64,000 nucleotides of DNA. Origin: Sphingomonas lenta. GTDB taxonomy: Bacteria > Pseudomonadota > Alphaproteobacteria > Sphingomonadales > Sphingomonadaceae. Shown here piece after piece: positions 1 to 8,121 of this stretch (its first letter is position 1; the number at the start of each line of letters is the position of its first letter). The notes under the pieces are model-generated. The model searched no databases. It saw nothing but the letters and a program-made list of their open reading frames with translations, and was not told the DNA's origin. The translations under genes and the position numbers were made by a program. Location: positions 62,001 to 126,000 of the forward strand of contig NZ_NSLI01000003.1 of NCBI RefSeq assembly GCF_002288825.1. Reading direction: 5' to 3'.

Positions 1-84
1 GGCGAGGAGGTCGCGCGCGGCACGGGAACCTTCATGCGCTCGCGCATCCCGCTGGCGACGCTGCCGGGGTATCGGGCCGCTTGA
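1..84 (+). CDS. 3' end of an upstream gene, possibly a PaaI-family thioesterase
   Basis: Frame 1 is open from the window edge to the TGA at 82-84 and gives 27 residues ending LATLPGYRAA. The ending resembles the last strand of hotdog-fold PaaI-type acyl-CoA thioesterases (inference from a very short stretch). The next gene starts with a TTG inside the overlap TTGA, so the two are probably co-transcribed. The active site lies outside the window. Confidence 0.4.
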   Translation, partial: GEEVARGTGTFMRSRIPLATLPGYRAA

Positions 85-419
85 GCGAGCGGCTGCCTTC
101 CGCGCTGCTCGCGTCCGCGCTGATCCGGCGCGTCCACGACGCCGGCGGCTTCGCGGCGGTGCGCGCCAAGGGCGATCCGGAGTCGGGCGCGTTTCTGCTG
201 ATCACGCTCGATCGCGTTAACCAAACCCGCCTGTTCGAGCGCGGTCTGGGCCCGACGGGCCATCCCACGATGATCGACTCGACTCCGGCGGATACTTCGC
301 CGGACTCGGTCGAGTCCTATTGGCGCAAACGGCGCGATCGCGACCCGGATCTGTGGGTGATCGAACTGGATATCCCGGACGGTGAACGCTTCGCCGCTGA
401 AACGATAGGCGCACGTTGA
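81..419 (+). CDS. DUF1491 family protein
   Basis: 112 residues, small and soluble, without signal peptide or membrane segment. The pattern (SALIRRVHDAGGFAAV near residue 15, AKGDPESGAFLL near 30, then DPDLWVIELDIPDGERF near the end) is that of the DUF1491 family found almost only in alphaproteobacteria; its function is unknown. The TTG start at 81 overlaps the previous stop (TTGA) and gives the full family length. No other start fits the conserved N-terminus. Confidence 0.8.
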   Translation: MSERLPSALLASALIRRVHDAGGFAAVRAKGDPESGAFLLITLDRVNQTRLFERGLGPTGHPTMIDSTPADTSPDSVESYWRKRRDRDPDLWVIELDIPDGERFAAETIGAR

Positions 420-588
420 CGGAACGGAACCGGTCCGCGAAGGCCTAACCTATCGCAATCGCGTTGTGCCGAGCCCGTGTGCGATACGGATCGGTGACGC
501 AGTCGGGGGGCGATCCCGGACGGGTGCTGAGGGGAATGGGGCCTCTCGCTCGCACGTCCGCGAACCCACCGCACGTACGAATGGGTCG

Positions 589-1224
589 ATGACGTTTTTT
601 CAGCGCGCCGCGACGATCGCGGTCATGACTTTCACCCTCGGTGGCCTCATTTCCACCAGCAAACCCAGCCAAGCGGCCCAGATCGAGCCGTCCGCCATCA
701 ATACCGCGTCTCTCACCACGCCCGCCACCAACGCGGTCGCCCCGACGCCGGTTCCGCAGATTCTTCCGACCGTTACTCCAGAAGCGCCCGAGCCGACGCC
801 GGCGAGCTTCGATACGCTCGACGAGGCCGTCGACGCGCACCGGGACGGCTCGGTGGAGGACGAAGAGGCGCTACGCTGCCTCGCCACCACCATCTTTTAC
901 GAGTCCAAGGGCGAGCCGCTCGCGGGTCAGCTCGCCGTCGCGGAGGTCGTGATCAACCGCGCCAAGTCCGGCCGGTTCGCGTCCGACATCTGCGGCGTCG
1001 TCAAGCAGCGAGGCCAGTTCTCGTTCGTCCGCCGGGGCGTGCTGCCCAGCGTCGACGCGGCCAACCGCATGTACAAGACCGCGGTCGCCGTCGCCAAGGT
1101 CGCGCTCGCCGACGCCTGGAAAAGCCCGGCGCCCAAGGCGCTGTTCTTCAACGGCCGCCGCGTGGGCCTGCCGGGTCGTCTGACCAAGGTCGCGCTGATC
1201 GGGAACCATATCTTCTATCGCTGA
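589..1224 (+). CDS. SleB-like cell wall hydrolase (Hydrolase_2)
   Basis: 211 residues. A hydrophobic N-terminal segment (AATIAVMTFTLGGLI) is a signal peptide or anchor. A Pro/Thr/Ala-rich linker of about 70 residues follows, then a C-terminal domain with ATTIFYESKGEP, AVAEVVINRAKSGRF and a GQFSF motif, typical of the SleB/CwlJ-like family that cuts peptidoglycan. The Glu in FYESKGE is the likely catalytic acid. The open frame extends upstream to 466, but that part is Arg-rich and unlike an N-terminus; the ATG at 589 sits directly before the signal segment. Probably acts in the periplasm in wall remodelling. Confidence 0.85.
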   Translation: MTFFQRAATIAVMTFTLGGLISTSKPSQAAQIEPSAINTASLTTPATNAVAPTPVPQILPTVTPEAPEPTPASFDTLDEAVDAHRDGSVEDEEALRCLATTIFYESKGEPLAGQLAVAEVVINRAKSGRFASDICGVVKQRGQFSFVRRGVLPSVDAANRMYKTAVAVAKVALADAWKSPAPKALFFNGRRVGLPGRLTKVALIGNHIFYR

Positions 1225-1239
1225 GCGCACGCGCCGAGC

Positions 1240-1460
1240 GAAGCTCGAAGCGAGATGCTCAAGATCGTCCGACAACCGCGCGAGCCTTCCTCGCGCGCGT
1301 CGATCGACGACGCGGCTTCGCCGCGGCGTAGCGCACACACCTAGCTGGAAGCTGGAAGCGAGACGCCCGAACCCGGCCGGCGCGGCGCAGCTGCGTCCGA
1401 CGACGCGGGTAGATCTCCGCTTCGCTCCGGTCGCCTTCGGCTCGCCGCGGCGCTGCCGAG
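1240..1460. repeat. GC-rich intergenic repeat, copy 1 of a family shared with 6440-6603
   Basis: Between the hydrolase and mmcB lies non-coding DNA rich in gacgcgg/ccgcgtc palindromes. A segment near 1370-1410 (cccggccggc, then gcgcagct, then cgacgacgcgg) matches, in reverse complement, the segment at about 6555-6603. A second internal match is gacgacgcggcttcgccgcg near 1300. Boundaries are approximate. No gene is visible here. Confidence 0.5.
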
Positions 1461-1478
1461 AGCGGAACACCTTGCTAG

Positions 1479-1493
1479 GTTCCTAAGATGTTC
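1479..1493 (+). promoter_or_regulatory. LexA (SOS) box upstream of mmcB
   Basis: The sequence GTTC, seven bases, GTTC occurs at 1479-1482 and 1490-1493. GTTC-N7-GTTC is the established LexA operator of alphaproteobacteria. It lies 13 bases before the mmcB start codon, so bound LexA would cover the promoter or transcription start. MmcB is an SOS-regulated gene in Caulobacter, so sequence and gene identity support each other. Confidence 0.8.
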
Positions 1494-1506
1494 TAGAGCG
1501 GGCGGC

Positions 1507-1998
1507 ATGTTGATCGAGCCGCCCGCCTCCTGCCTAGACCCGGCTACCGGCAATCTCTGCGCCGCCGACGTCGCCCGCGGCGTCACCCGCCTGTTCCTCC
1601 GTCACGACCTCACCGCCATGGAGGAGGTGCCGCTCGACAACGGCCGTCGCGCGGACCTGATGGCGATCGACGCGAAAGGCCGGATCGTCATCGTCGAGAT
1701 CAAGGTGTCGCGCGCCGACCTGTTCGGCGACGGCAAGTGGCCCGACTATCTGAGCCAGTGCGACCGCTTCTACTGGGCGCTGCCCGCGGGCTTCGACCTG
1801 GGGCCGCTCGACGGGCCCGCCTTCCTGCCCGAGCGCACGGGCGTGATCGTCGCGGACCAATATGACGCGGCGATCATCCGCGAGGCGCATACCGAGCCGC
1901 TGCCCGCGCACGCGCGCAAGCGCTGCACGCTCGCCTTCGCGCGCCGCGCCGCACGGCGGTTGCTGTCGTTGACCGACCCGGAGGCGTACAGCGTCTAG
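1507..1998 (+). CDS. mmcB: MmcB family DNA repair protein
   Basis: 163 residues. The core has the PD-(D/E)XK nuclease-fold pattern: GRRADLMAID with Asp50, then VIVEIKVSR with Glu64 and Lys66. This is the MmcB family (formerly a DUF), needed for mitomycin C resistance in Caulobacter; the biochemical activity is not established. ATG 1507 gives the normal length. A LexA box directly upstream predicts DNA-damage induction. Its stop codon shares the palindrome CTAG with the stop of the converging ankyrin gene. Confidence 0.88.
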   Translation: MLIEPPASCLDPATGNLCAADVARGVTRLFLRHDLTAMEEVPLDNGRRADLMAIDAKGRIVIVEIKVSRADLFGDGKWPDYLSQCDRFYWALPAGFDLGPLDGPAFLPERTGVIVADQYDAAIIREAHTEPLPAHARKRCTLAFARRAARRLLSLTDPEAYSV

Positions 1999-2609
1999 AG
2001 GCGAGGGCCGGCCGCCGCGCGGCCGGTGCGCTTGGGCGCCTCCTCCAGCAGCTTGGCGAGCGCCGGGTTACGTGCGTCGCGACGCGCGTAGTCGCGCGCC
2101 GACATGCCGGCGTTGTTGTCGGTCTGGTCGGGATCGGCGCCCGCGGCGAGCAGCGCGCGCGCGATGGCGACGTCGCGGCGCTGCACCGCCAAGATGAGCG
2201 GGGTCTCGCCCGCGCCGTTGCCCAGGTTTACGTTCGCTTTGCCCGCGATGAGCACGGGCACGAGCTCGGCGTGGCCGCCCGTCACTGCCAGCAGCAGCGG
2301 CGTGGCGCCCCGCCCGTCGCGCAGATTCGGGTTCGCGCCCTTCTGGAGCAGATAGGTCGTATAGGTCTTGTCGCCGCGCTTCACGACGATATGCAGCGCG
2401 CCTTCGCCGCTGGTGATGTCGCGGGCGTTGATGATCTGGGAGCCCGGCCGGTCCACCATCGCGATCACGTCGTTGCCCTTGGCCTCGCGCACCGCCTGAA
2501 GGAACTTGTAGCTCTCCGACTGCATCTGCGCGCCCGCGGCGCCGGCGATGAAGGGCGCGACGAAGATCGCGGCTCCGACGAGGATGGCGAGGAGAGGTCT
2601 TGGCGACAT
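1995..2609 (-). CDS. Ankyrin repeat protein, exported
   Basis: 204 residues from the second in-frame ATG, which precedes a signal peptide (MSPRPLLAILVGAAIFVAPF, then an Ala-rich cleavage region). The rest has about four ankyrin repeats, recognisable by GEGALHIVV, GATPLLLAVTGGHAELV, GETPLILAVQRRDVAIA and AGADPDQTD. Such proteins bind other proteins; no partner is visible. It is transcribed alone and converges on mmcB with a 4-base overlap. An alternative ATG lies five codons upstream (2624). Confidence 0.82.
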   Translation of the reverse strand: MSPRPLLAILVGAAIFVAPFIAGAAGAQMQSESYKFLQAVREAKGNDVIAMVDRPGSQIINARDITSGEGALHIVVKRGDKTYTTYLLQKGANPNLRDGRGATPLLLAVTGGHAELVPVLIAGKANVNLGNGAGETPLILAVQRRDVAIARALLAAGADPDQTDNNAGMSARDYARRDARNPALAKLLEEAPKRTGRAAAGPRL

Positions 2610-2673
2610 GCCGTCCGTTCCCAAATAGGTGGCTTGTGTTCCCCGCCGCTATCAGATCAAGGCTGGCCCCGTC

Positions 2674-3258
2674 ATGAACATTCGTGCCCTCCTCGCCGGC
2701 GCGGCGCTGGCCTTGTCCGGCTGCGGCGCGGCCGAGCCGCCGGAAGCGCCGCCGTTAGCGGGCGCGAGGATCGGCGGACCATTCGCGCTGACGGGCGAGG
2801 ACGGCCGGACGGTCACCGACCGCGACTTGGCCGGCAAGTGGCGGGTCATGTATTTCGGCTACACCTTCTGCCCCGATATCTGCCCTACCGACGCGCAGAA
2901 CATCGCGGCGGGTTTGAAGCGCTTCGAGGCCGAGGATGCGGCACGCGCCGCGAAGATCACGCCCGTGTTCGTGACGATCGACCCCGCGCGCGATACGCCC
3001 GACGTGCTCGCCCGCTTCACCGACGCGTTCCACCCGCGCATGTTGGGCCTGACCGGGAGCGCGGAGGCGATCGGCCAGATCGCGAAGGCGTACGCCGTCT
3101 ACTACGCCAAGGGCGAGGCGTCGCCCGGCGGCGGCTATCTAATGGACCATAGCCGTCAATCCTACCTCATGGACCCGCAAGGCCGCCCCGTGGCGCTGAT
3201 CCCGCAGGACAAGGGCGCCGACGCGGTCGCCGCCGAGCTGGAGCGCTGGGTCCGGTGA
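2674..3258 (+). CDS. SCO1/SenC family copper chaperone-like lipoprotein
   Basis: 194 residues. A lipobox (LALSGC) marks a lipoprotein facing the periplasm. The thioredoxin-fold domain has the copper-binding FCPDIC (CxxxC) and the distal His in MDHSRQSYL, which define SCO proteins that help assemble the Cu-A centre of cytochrome c oxidase. ATG 2674 sits right before the signal sequence; the open frame upstream lacks one. The end overlaps the next start by GTGA, so it forms an operon with YcgN and the M48-like peptidase. No cytochrome oxidase genes are nearby. Confidence 0.88.
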   Translation: MNIRALLAGAALALSGCGAAEPPEAPPLAGARIGGPFALTGEDGRTVTDRDLAGKWRVMYFGYTFCPDICPTDAQNIAAGLKRFEAEDAARAAKITPVFVTIDPARDTPDVLARFTDAFHPRMLGLTGSAEAIGQIAKAYAVYYAKGEASPGGGYLMDHSRQSYLMDPQGRPVALIPQDKGADAVAAELERWVR

Positions 3259-3683
3259 CGCCTTTTTGGGAAGAGCCGCTCCACACGCTCGACCGCGCGC
3301 AGTGGGAGCAGCTGTGCGACGGGTGCGGCAAATGCTGCGTCCACAAGCTCGAAGACGAGGAGACGGGCGAGCTCCTGCCCACCAACGTCGCGTGCCGCCT
3401 GCTCGACCGCCGCACGGGCCTGTGCTCCGACTACCGCAACCGCCGCGCCTATGTGCCCGAATGCGTGCGCCTGACGGCGGGCAACGTCGCCGGGATCGAG
3501 TGGTTGCCGTCCACCTGCGCCTATCGCCTGCGCGCCGATGGCGAGCCGCTGCCGTCATGGCACCACCTCGTCTGCGGCGACCGGGAAGCGGTACACCGCG
3601 CCGGCCAGTCGGTCCGCGGCTGGACGGTCAGCGAGGACGATGTCGGCGACCTGGAGCATCATCTGGTCGATCGGGAATTGTGA
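3255..3683 (+). CDS. YcgN family cysteine cluster protein (UPF0260)
   Basis: 142 residues. Conserved cysteines appear as CDGCGKCC near residue 21, then LCSDY, PECVRL, STCAYRL and VCGD, as in the YcgN/UPF0260 family, thought to bind a metal centre but of unknown function. The GTG start at 3255 overlaps the SCO stop (GTGA) and gives the usual family length and N-terminus (MTPFWEEPLHTL). Confidence 0.85.
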   Translation: MTPFWEEPLHTLDRAQWEQLCDGCGKCCVHKLEDEETGELLPTNVACRLLDRRTGLCSDYRNRRAYVPECVRLTAGNVAGIEWLPSTCAYRLRADGEPLPSWHHLVCGDREAVHRAGQSVRGWTVSEDDVGDLEHHLVDREL

Positions 3684-4354
3684 CCGAGCTCTTCGAAGTC
3701 GTGCGCCACCCGCGCGCACGTCGAGCGCGGCTGACCTTCGACCCGGCGAGCGGCCGCGCCAAGCTGGTCATTCCCGCCCGCGCAGCGCTCAAGCCCGCGC
3801 TCGCCTGGGCCGAGGGCAAGTCGGACTGGATCGCCGAGCAGCGCGCCCGTCTGCCGCAGCCGCGGCCCTTTGCGCCGGGAACCACGGTCGAGGTCGCCGA
3901 CGAGCGGCTCGCGGTCGACTGGCGGCCCGGCCCGCGCCTCGCGGTCCGGCGCGAGGGCGACCGCCTGACGCTGGAGGGGCCGCCCGAGACGCTGCCGCGC
4001 CGCGTCGAGGCGTGGCTCAAGCGCGCGGCGCTCGACCTGCTGGAGCGCGAGACGGCGGAGTTCGCGGGAAAGGCGGGCGTGGACGTGTCCGCCGTCGCCG
4101 TCGCCGACCCGCGCGGGCGCTGGGGCAGCTGCTCCAGCTCGGGCGCGATCCGCTATAGCTGGCGGCTGATCCTGGCGCCCGGCTGGGTACGTCGCGCCAC
4201 CGTCGCGCACGAGGTCGCGCATCGCGTCCACATGAACCACGGTCCCGCCTTCCACGCGCTCGTCGCCGAGCTGCTGGGCGACAATCCGGCCCCGGCGCGT
4301 GCCTGGCTGCGCGCGAACGGGGCGCGGCTTCACTGGGTCGGCAGGTCGTCCTGA
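3680..4354 (+). CDS. YgjP/SprT-like M48 family metallopeptidase (DUF45)
   Basis: 224 residues. The C-terminal half holds RGRWGSCSSSGAIRYSWRL followed by VAHEVAHRVHMNHGPAFH, the HExxH zinc site plus third His of the YgjP/DUF45 group. No signal peptide, so cytosolic. GTG 3680 overlaps the YcgN stop (GTGA); earlier starts would run through the YcgN gene. It is the last gene of this operon and its 3' end overlaps the converging penicillin-binding protein gene by 25 bases. Confidence 0.85.
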   Translation: MTELFEVVRHPRARRARLTFDPASGRAKLVIPARAALKPALAWAEGKSDWIAEQRARLPQPRPFAPGTTVEVADERLAVDWRPGPRLAVRREGDRLTLEGPPETLPRRVEAWLKRAALDLLERETAEFAGKAGVDVSAVAVADPRGRWGSCSSSGAIRYSWRLILAPGWVRRATVAHEVAHRVHMNHGPAFHALVAELLGDNPAPARAWLRANGARLHWVGRSS

Positions 4355-6393
4355 GGCGGCGGGGGCGGCTCGCGGCGAGGCCGGTCGCGGCCGGTGGCGC
4401 GGTCGATCCAGTCCTGGTCGAGGCGCTGCTCGCTCGGCGCGTCCTCCCCGACCGGCGGCGGCGCGGGCGCCAACTCGGGGCCGACGGTGACGCCTTCGCC
4501 GGGCTGCGGCGTCACGGGCACGCCGTCGTCGTCGACGAACACGGCATTGTCCGGCGCGCCGAAATAGCTCTCCTCGTCGGGCTCGAGCTGCCAGTCGGGG
4601 AGCGTCACCTCCGTCTGGAACTGCTCGATCGGGCGCTTGGCGACCGCGGCGGTCATGAACTGGCGAAAGGTGCGCGCAGGCGCGCGGCCGCCGGCTAGCC
4701 CTGCTACGGGCCGGTTGTTATCGCGGCCCATCCACACGCCGGTCGTCAGGCCGCTGGAGAAGCCTAGGAACCAGCCGTCCTTGGCGGAGGTGGTCGTGCC
4801 CGTCTTGCCCGCCACCGGCCGCCCGATCTGCGCCTCGCGGCCCGTGCCGGCGTTGACGGCGGTCTGGAGCAGGTCGGTCATCTGCGCCGCGACGTAAGGG
4901 GCCACGAGCACGCGGTCGCGGTCGACCTCGTGCCGGTAGATGGTCTGGCCGTCCGCGGTCACGCGCGTGATCCCGTAGGGCACCACCGCCACGCCGTTCG
5001 CCGCCACGCTCGCGAAGGCGCGCGTCATGTCGATGAGGCGCACGTTGCTGGTGCCCAGCACCATGGACGGCTGCGTGTTGACGGGCGTGGTGATGCCGAA
5101 GCGCCGCGCCATGTCGGCGACCGTCGAGAAGCCGACCTCCTGGCCCAGCTTCGCCGCGATCGTGTTAAGCGAGTAGGCGAACGCGGTGCGGAGCGAGACG
5201 GGCCCGGAATAGCGGCGGCTGTCGTTGCGCGGGCTCCAGCCGTTGATCGTCACCGGCTCGTCGACGACGCTGTCCTCCGGCTTGCGCCCCGCTTCGAGCG
5301 CCGCGAGATAGACGAACAGCTTGAACGCCGAGCCGGGCTGCCGCTGCGCCTGCGTCGCGCGGTTGTAGATCGAGCTGACATAATCCTTCCCGCCCACCAT
5401 CGCGCGCACCGCGCCGTCGCGGTCGAGCGACACCAGCGCGCCCTGGACGCCCGCGGGCGTGTTGGCGCGCACGGCCGCGTCGGCGGCGCGCTGCATCGCG
5501 GGGTCGAGCGTGGTCCATACCTCCAGCGGCGCGTCCTGCTCGTCGATCAGCACGTCGAGCTGCGGCAGCGCCCAGTCGGTGAAGTAGCGCACGCTGTTCT
5601 GCCGCGGCGGGGGCTGCAGCTTGATGGCGTCCGGATCGGCCTCCGCGGCTTGCGCCGGCGTGATCGCGCCCGTCTCCACCATGGTCTGCAGCACCACGCC
5701 CGCGCGGCCCTGCGCGGCCTCGGCGTCGGCGGTGGGCGAGTAGTTGGACGGCGCCTTGACGAGGCCCGCGATGATCGCCGCCTCCGACAGGTTCAGCCGG
5801 TTCGCGCTGTGGCCGAAGAACAATCGGCTCGCGGCGTCGATGCCGTAGGCGCCGCCGCCATAATAGACTTTGTTGAGGTAGAGCTCGAGGATCTGGTCCT
5901 TGCTGAACTTCCGCTCCAGCGCGAGCGCCAGGATCCATTCGCGGAACTTGCGGCCGAACTTCTTCTGGCTCGATAGGAACACGTTGCGCGCGAGCTGCTG
6001 CGTGATGGTGGAGCCGCCCTGGACCCAGCGCCCGCGCTCGAACCGCACCTTGACCGCGCGCGCCAAGCCGATCGGATCGACACCGGGATGGTACCGGAAG
6101 CGGCGATCCTCGACGGAGATCGTCGCCTCGCGCATGACCTGCGGGATGCGGTTGTACGGCAGCCACTCGCCGTAGCTCGGGCCTAGCGAGACGAGCAGCG
6201 AGCCGTCGGCGGCGCGCACGCGGATCATCTGGCCGTTCGGCGAGGATTTCAGCTGCTCGTAGCTCGGCAGCTGCGACCGCGTGACGTAGACCGCGATGAC
6301 CAATGCGCCCAGCGCGAGCACGCCGAGCGCGATGAGAATCTGCAGCGTTCGGACGATGCGTCGACGCCAAGGCGAGCGGGTGCGAGCGGGCAT
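4330..6393 (-). CDS. PBP1A-type penicillin-binding protein
   Basis: 687 residues, a bifunctional class A peptidoglycan synthase. One N-terminal membrane segment (residues 15-37) is followed by the glycosyltransferase domain (EDRRF with Glu95, GGSTITQQLARN at 126-137) and the transpeptidase domain with SAFK (Ser355), SLN (408-410) and KTGTT (from 530). The tail is Pro- and Asp-rich. It polymerises and cross-links glycan strands on the outer face of the inner membrane. Standalone gene. The ATG at 6393 leads directly into the basic anchor sequence. Confidence 0.93.
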   Translation of the reverse strand: MPARTRSPWRRRIVRTLQILIALGVLALGALVIAVYVTRSQLPSYEQLKSSPNGQMIRVRAADGSLLVSLGPSYGEWLPYNRIPQVMREATISVEDRRFRYHPGVDPIGLARAVKVRFERGRWVQGGSTITQQLARNVFLSSQKKFGRKFREWILALALERKFSKDQILELYLNKVYYGGGAYGIDAASRLFFGHSANRLNLSEAAIIAGLVKAPSNYSPTADAEAAQGRAGVVLQTMVETGAITPAQAAEADPDAIKLQPPPRQNSVRYFTDWALPQLDVLIDEQDAPLEVWTTLDPAMQRAADAAVRANTPAGVQGALVSLDRDGAVRAMVGGKDYVSSIYNRATQAQRQPGSAFKLFVYLAALEAGRKPEDSVVDEPVTINGWSPRNDSRRYSGPVSLRTAFAYSLNTIAAKLGQEVGFSTVADMARRFGITTPVNTQPSMVLGTSNVRLIDMTRAFASVAANGVAVVPYGITRVTADGQTIYRHEVDRDRVLVAPYVAAQMTDLLQTAVNAGTGREAQIGRPVAGKTGTTTSAKDGWFLGFSSGLTTGVWMGRDNNRPVAGLAGGRAPARTFRQFMTAAVAKRPIEQFQTEVTLPDWQLEPDEESYFGAPDNAVFVDDDGVPVTPQPGEGVTVGPELAPAPPPVGEDAPSEQRLDQDWIDRATGRDRPRREPPPPPQDDLPTQ

Positions 6394-6439
6394 GGGAGAC
6401 CCGCAGGATTAGCGGGTCGTGGTTAACCGGACAAGAACG

Positions 6440-6603
6440 GCGAGCCGCAATAAGCGGCGAGCCCGGCCGGCGACCGGCCGGGTTCACCGGCCGCGTCGTC
6501 CGACGGCGCGGCTTTGCCGCGACGCAATCGATAGTGGATCACTTTCTCTATCGCGCCGCGGCCAAGCCGCGTCGTCGATCGTAGCTGCGCTACGCCGGCC
6601 GGG
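6440..6603. repeat. GC-rich intergenic repeat, copy 2 of the family at 1240-1460
   Basis: Non-coding DNA between the PBP gene and msrB. It holds nested palindromes: ccggccggc elements near 6470, gcgcggctttgccgcg near 6507, and gccgcggccaagccgcg near 6555. The last part, read on the minus strand, is cccggccggcgtagcgcagc and matches copy 1. The repeat supplies the last codons and stop of msrB. Boundaries are approximate. Confidence 0.5.
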
Positions 6604-7006
6604 TTTCTCTCGACTTGAAGTCGAGAGAAACCGAGTTCATGCAATAACGCAAACCGGTCGGCGGTGGACCGTCCGGGAATACGTGGCCGAGATGGCCATC
6701 GCAGCGTGCACAGCGCGTCTCCACGCGCACCATGCCGTGGCTGGTGTCACGATGATTGCTGACGCGGTCCTCCTCGACCGGCCGCGTGAAGCTGGGCCAG
6801 CCGGAGCCGCTGTCGTACTTGTCGGCGCTGTCGAACAGCTCGAGCTGACAACCGGCGCAGCGATAGAGGCCGTCCGCCTTGTTGTCGTTGTACATGCCGG
6901 AAAAGGCGCGCTCAGTGCCCGCCTCGCGCAGCACATGGTACTGCTCGGGCGACAGGCGCTTGCGCCACTCGGTCTCGGATAGGTCCAGGCGTTCCATGGA
7001 CATCAT
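6590..7006 (-). CDS. msrB: Peptide-methionine (R)-S-oxide reductase MsrB
   Basis: 138 residues, cytosolic. It reduces the R form of oxidised methionine in proteins. Zinc ligands are the two CxxC pairs (CAGC and CARC), and the catalytic Cys is in LRYCMNSVSLD close to the C-terminus. The ATG at 7006 follows an AGGGGG ribosome site; a second ATG is the next codon. The last residues (KSRETRPA) differ from the usual short tail and are encoded by a hairpin and a repeat. It lies 32 bases after the flavoprotein gene and may be co-transcribed with it. Confidence 0.92.
   Translation of the reverse strand: MMSMERLDLSETEWRKRLSPEQYHVLREAGTERAFSGMYNDNKADGLYRCAGCQLELFDSADKYDSGSGWPSFTRPVEEDRVSNHRDTSHGMVRVETRCARCDGHLGHVFPDGPPPTGLRYCMNSVSLDFKSRETRPA
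6602..6632 (-). repeat. 31-base perfect hairpin at the end of msrB
   Basis: Two 15-base arms (ggtttctctcgactt and aagtcgagagaaacc) are separated by one base. The hairpin is inside the msrB coding frame and encodes SLDFKSRE. There is no T-run after it, so it is not a normal terminator. Confidence 0.75.
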
Positions 7007-7038
7007 GTCGGCCCCCTGCGGGTCATGTTCAAGCCGCG

Positions 7039-8121
7039 TCATCTGATCCGGGTGGCGCGCGCGATCATCTGGAGGAGGCCGGGCACGCGGCCGAGCCAGG
7101 GCAGGGCGGGGGCGGCCACTGGTCCTTCCGCGAGATCGCGTACCAGCCCGGCTACGCGCACCGGGCGCGCGGCACGCCGCGCAAAGCTGCACTGCCATCG
7201 GACACTCGCGTCCGCGCCGCCGCGCAGGTACGCGCCGGCCGCCGAGCAACCGCTCGCCACCGCGATTCCCATGCCCTCGCCCGCGAGCGACGGGATGACA
7301 GCCGCCTGGTCGCCCAGGCGGAACAGCCCGGCGGCGCCGTCCGTGGCGCGCCAGCCATAGGGCACGTTCGCCACCGCGTCGGTCGGCGCGGCGTCGGGGC
7401 GCATGTCGAGCCGGTCGGCGAAGGCGGGCAGCTCCGCGGCGATGCCCTGGAGCAGGCGCTCGGGATCGCCCGCCTCGTGCAGCCGCGACCGGCGCACGGC
7501 CAGGCACAGGTTCGCGCTGCCGTCCTCCTGCACCGCAAGCCCTGCATAGCCGCGGTCGAACAGGTGCAGCTCGATCGCGTCCTCGATCCGACGGCGCTCA
7601 ACGTCCGACGGGCGGAGGCGCACACGGATTCCGAGCGTCGGGTCGCCGTCGGGCTTGGGCCGCGCGAGTCCGCGCAGGTCGTGCTTGCCCGTCGCGAGGA
7701 ACAACGCTGGCGGATCAAGCGTCGCGCCATCCGCCAGCGTGACCTCGCGGCCGGCCGCCGTCCGCGCCGTCACGCCGCGCTCGACGCCCGCGCCGGCCCG
7801 GTCCGCAAGCTCAAGCATGAGTGTATCAAGTTTATGCCGCGATACGGCGAGCGCGGGAAAAGGCAGGGGGGCTTGGGCCTCGCGATCTTCGGCGAAAACG
7901 TGGACGCGCGTAATGCGGCGGCGGTTGAGCCGGTCCGCGTCGAGGCCGAGCGAGCGCAAGCGGTCGAGCGTGCGCCAGCTGAGGAAACCGCCGCATAGCG
8001 CGTCGCCCGTCTCGCGGGTACGCTCCAGCACGATCGGGCGCACGCCCGCGCGCGCGAGCGTGATCGCGGCGGCGCTGCCCGCCGGCCCGCCGCCCAGGAT
8101 CAGCGGAGCCGCTCGACGCAC
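7039..8121 (-). CDS. FAD-dependent oxidoreductase of the type III PKS cassette
   Basis: 360 residues. The N-terminal Rossmann motif LILGGGPAGSAAAITLARAG and a second FAD motif FRLGDQAAVIPSLAGEGM mark a flavoprotein monooxygenase/geranylgeranyl reductase-type enzyme. The GTG start at 8121 lies 22 bases inside the methyltransferase gene, which implies translational coupling. Next to a type III PKS and a methyltransferase, it could hydroxylate or otherwise oxidise the polyketide product, as SrsC does in Streptomyces phenolic lipid synthesis (analogy, not shown here). Confidence 0.8.
   Translation of the reverse strand: MRRAAPLILGGGPAGSAAAITLARAGVRPIVLERTRETGDALCGGFLSWRTLDRLRSLGLDADRLNRRRITRVHVFAEDREAQAPLPFPALAVSRHKLDTLMLELADRAGAGVERGVTARTAAGREVTLADGATLDPPALFLATGKHDLRGLARPKPDGDPTLGIRVRLRPSDVERRRIEDAIELHLFDRGYAGLAVQEDGSANLCLAVRRSRLHEAGDPERLLQGIAAELPAFADRLDMRPDAAPTDAVANVPYGWRATDGAAGLFRLGDQAAVIPSLAGEGMGIAVASGCSAAGAYLRGGADASVRWQCSFARRAARPVRVAGLVRDLAEGPVAAPALPWLGRVPGLLQMIARATRIR

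Noticed and set aside
466..588. Longer N-terminus for the cell wall hydrolase from the ATG-type start at 466
   Set aside because: The extra 41 residues are Arg-rich and put the signal peptide far inside. The ATG at 589 is better.
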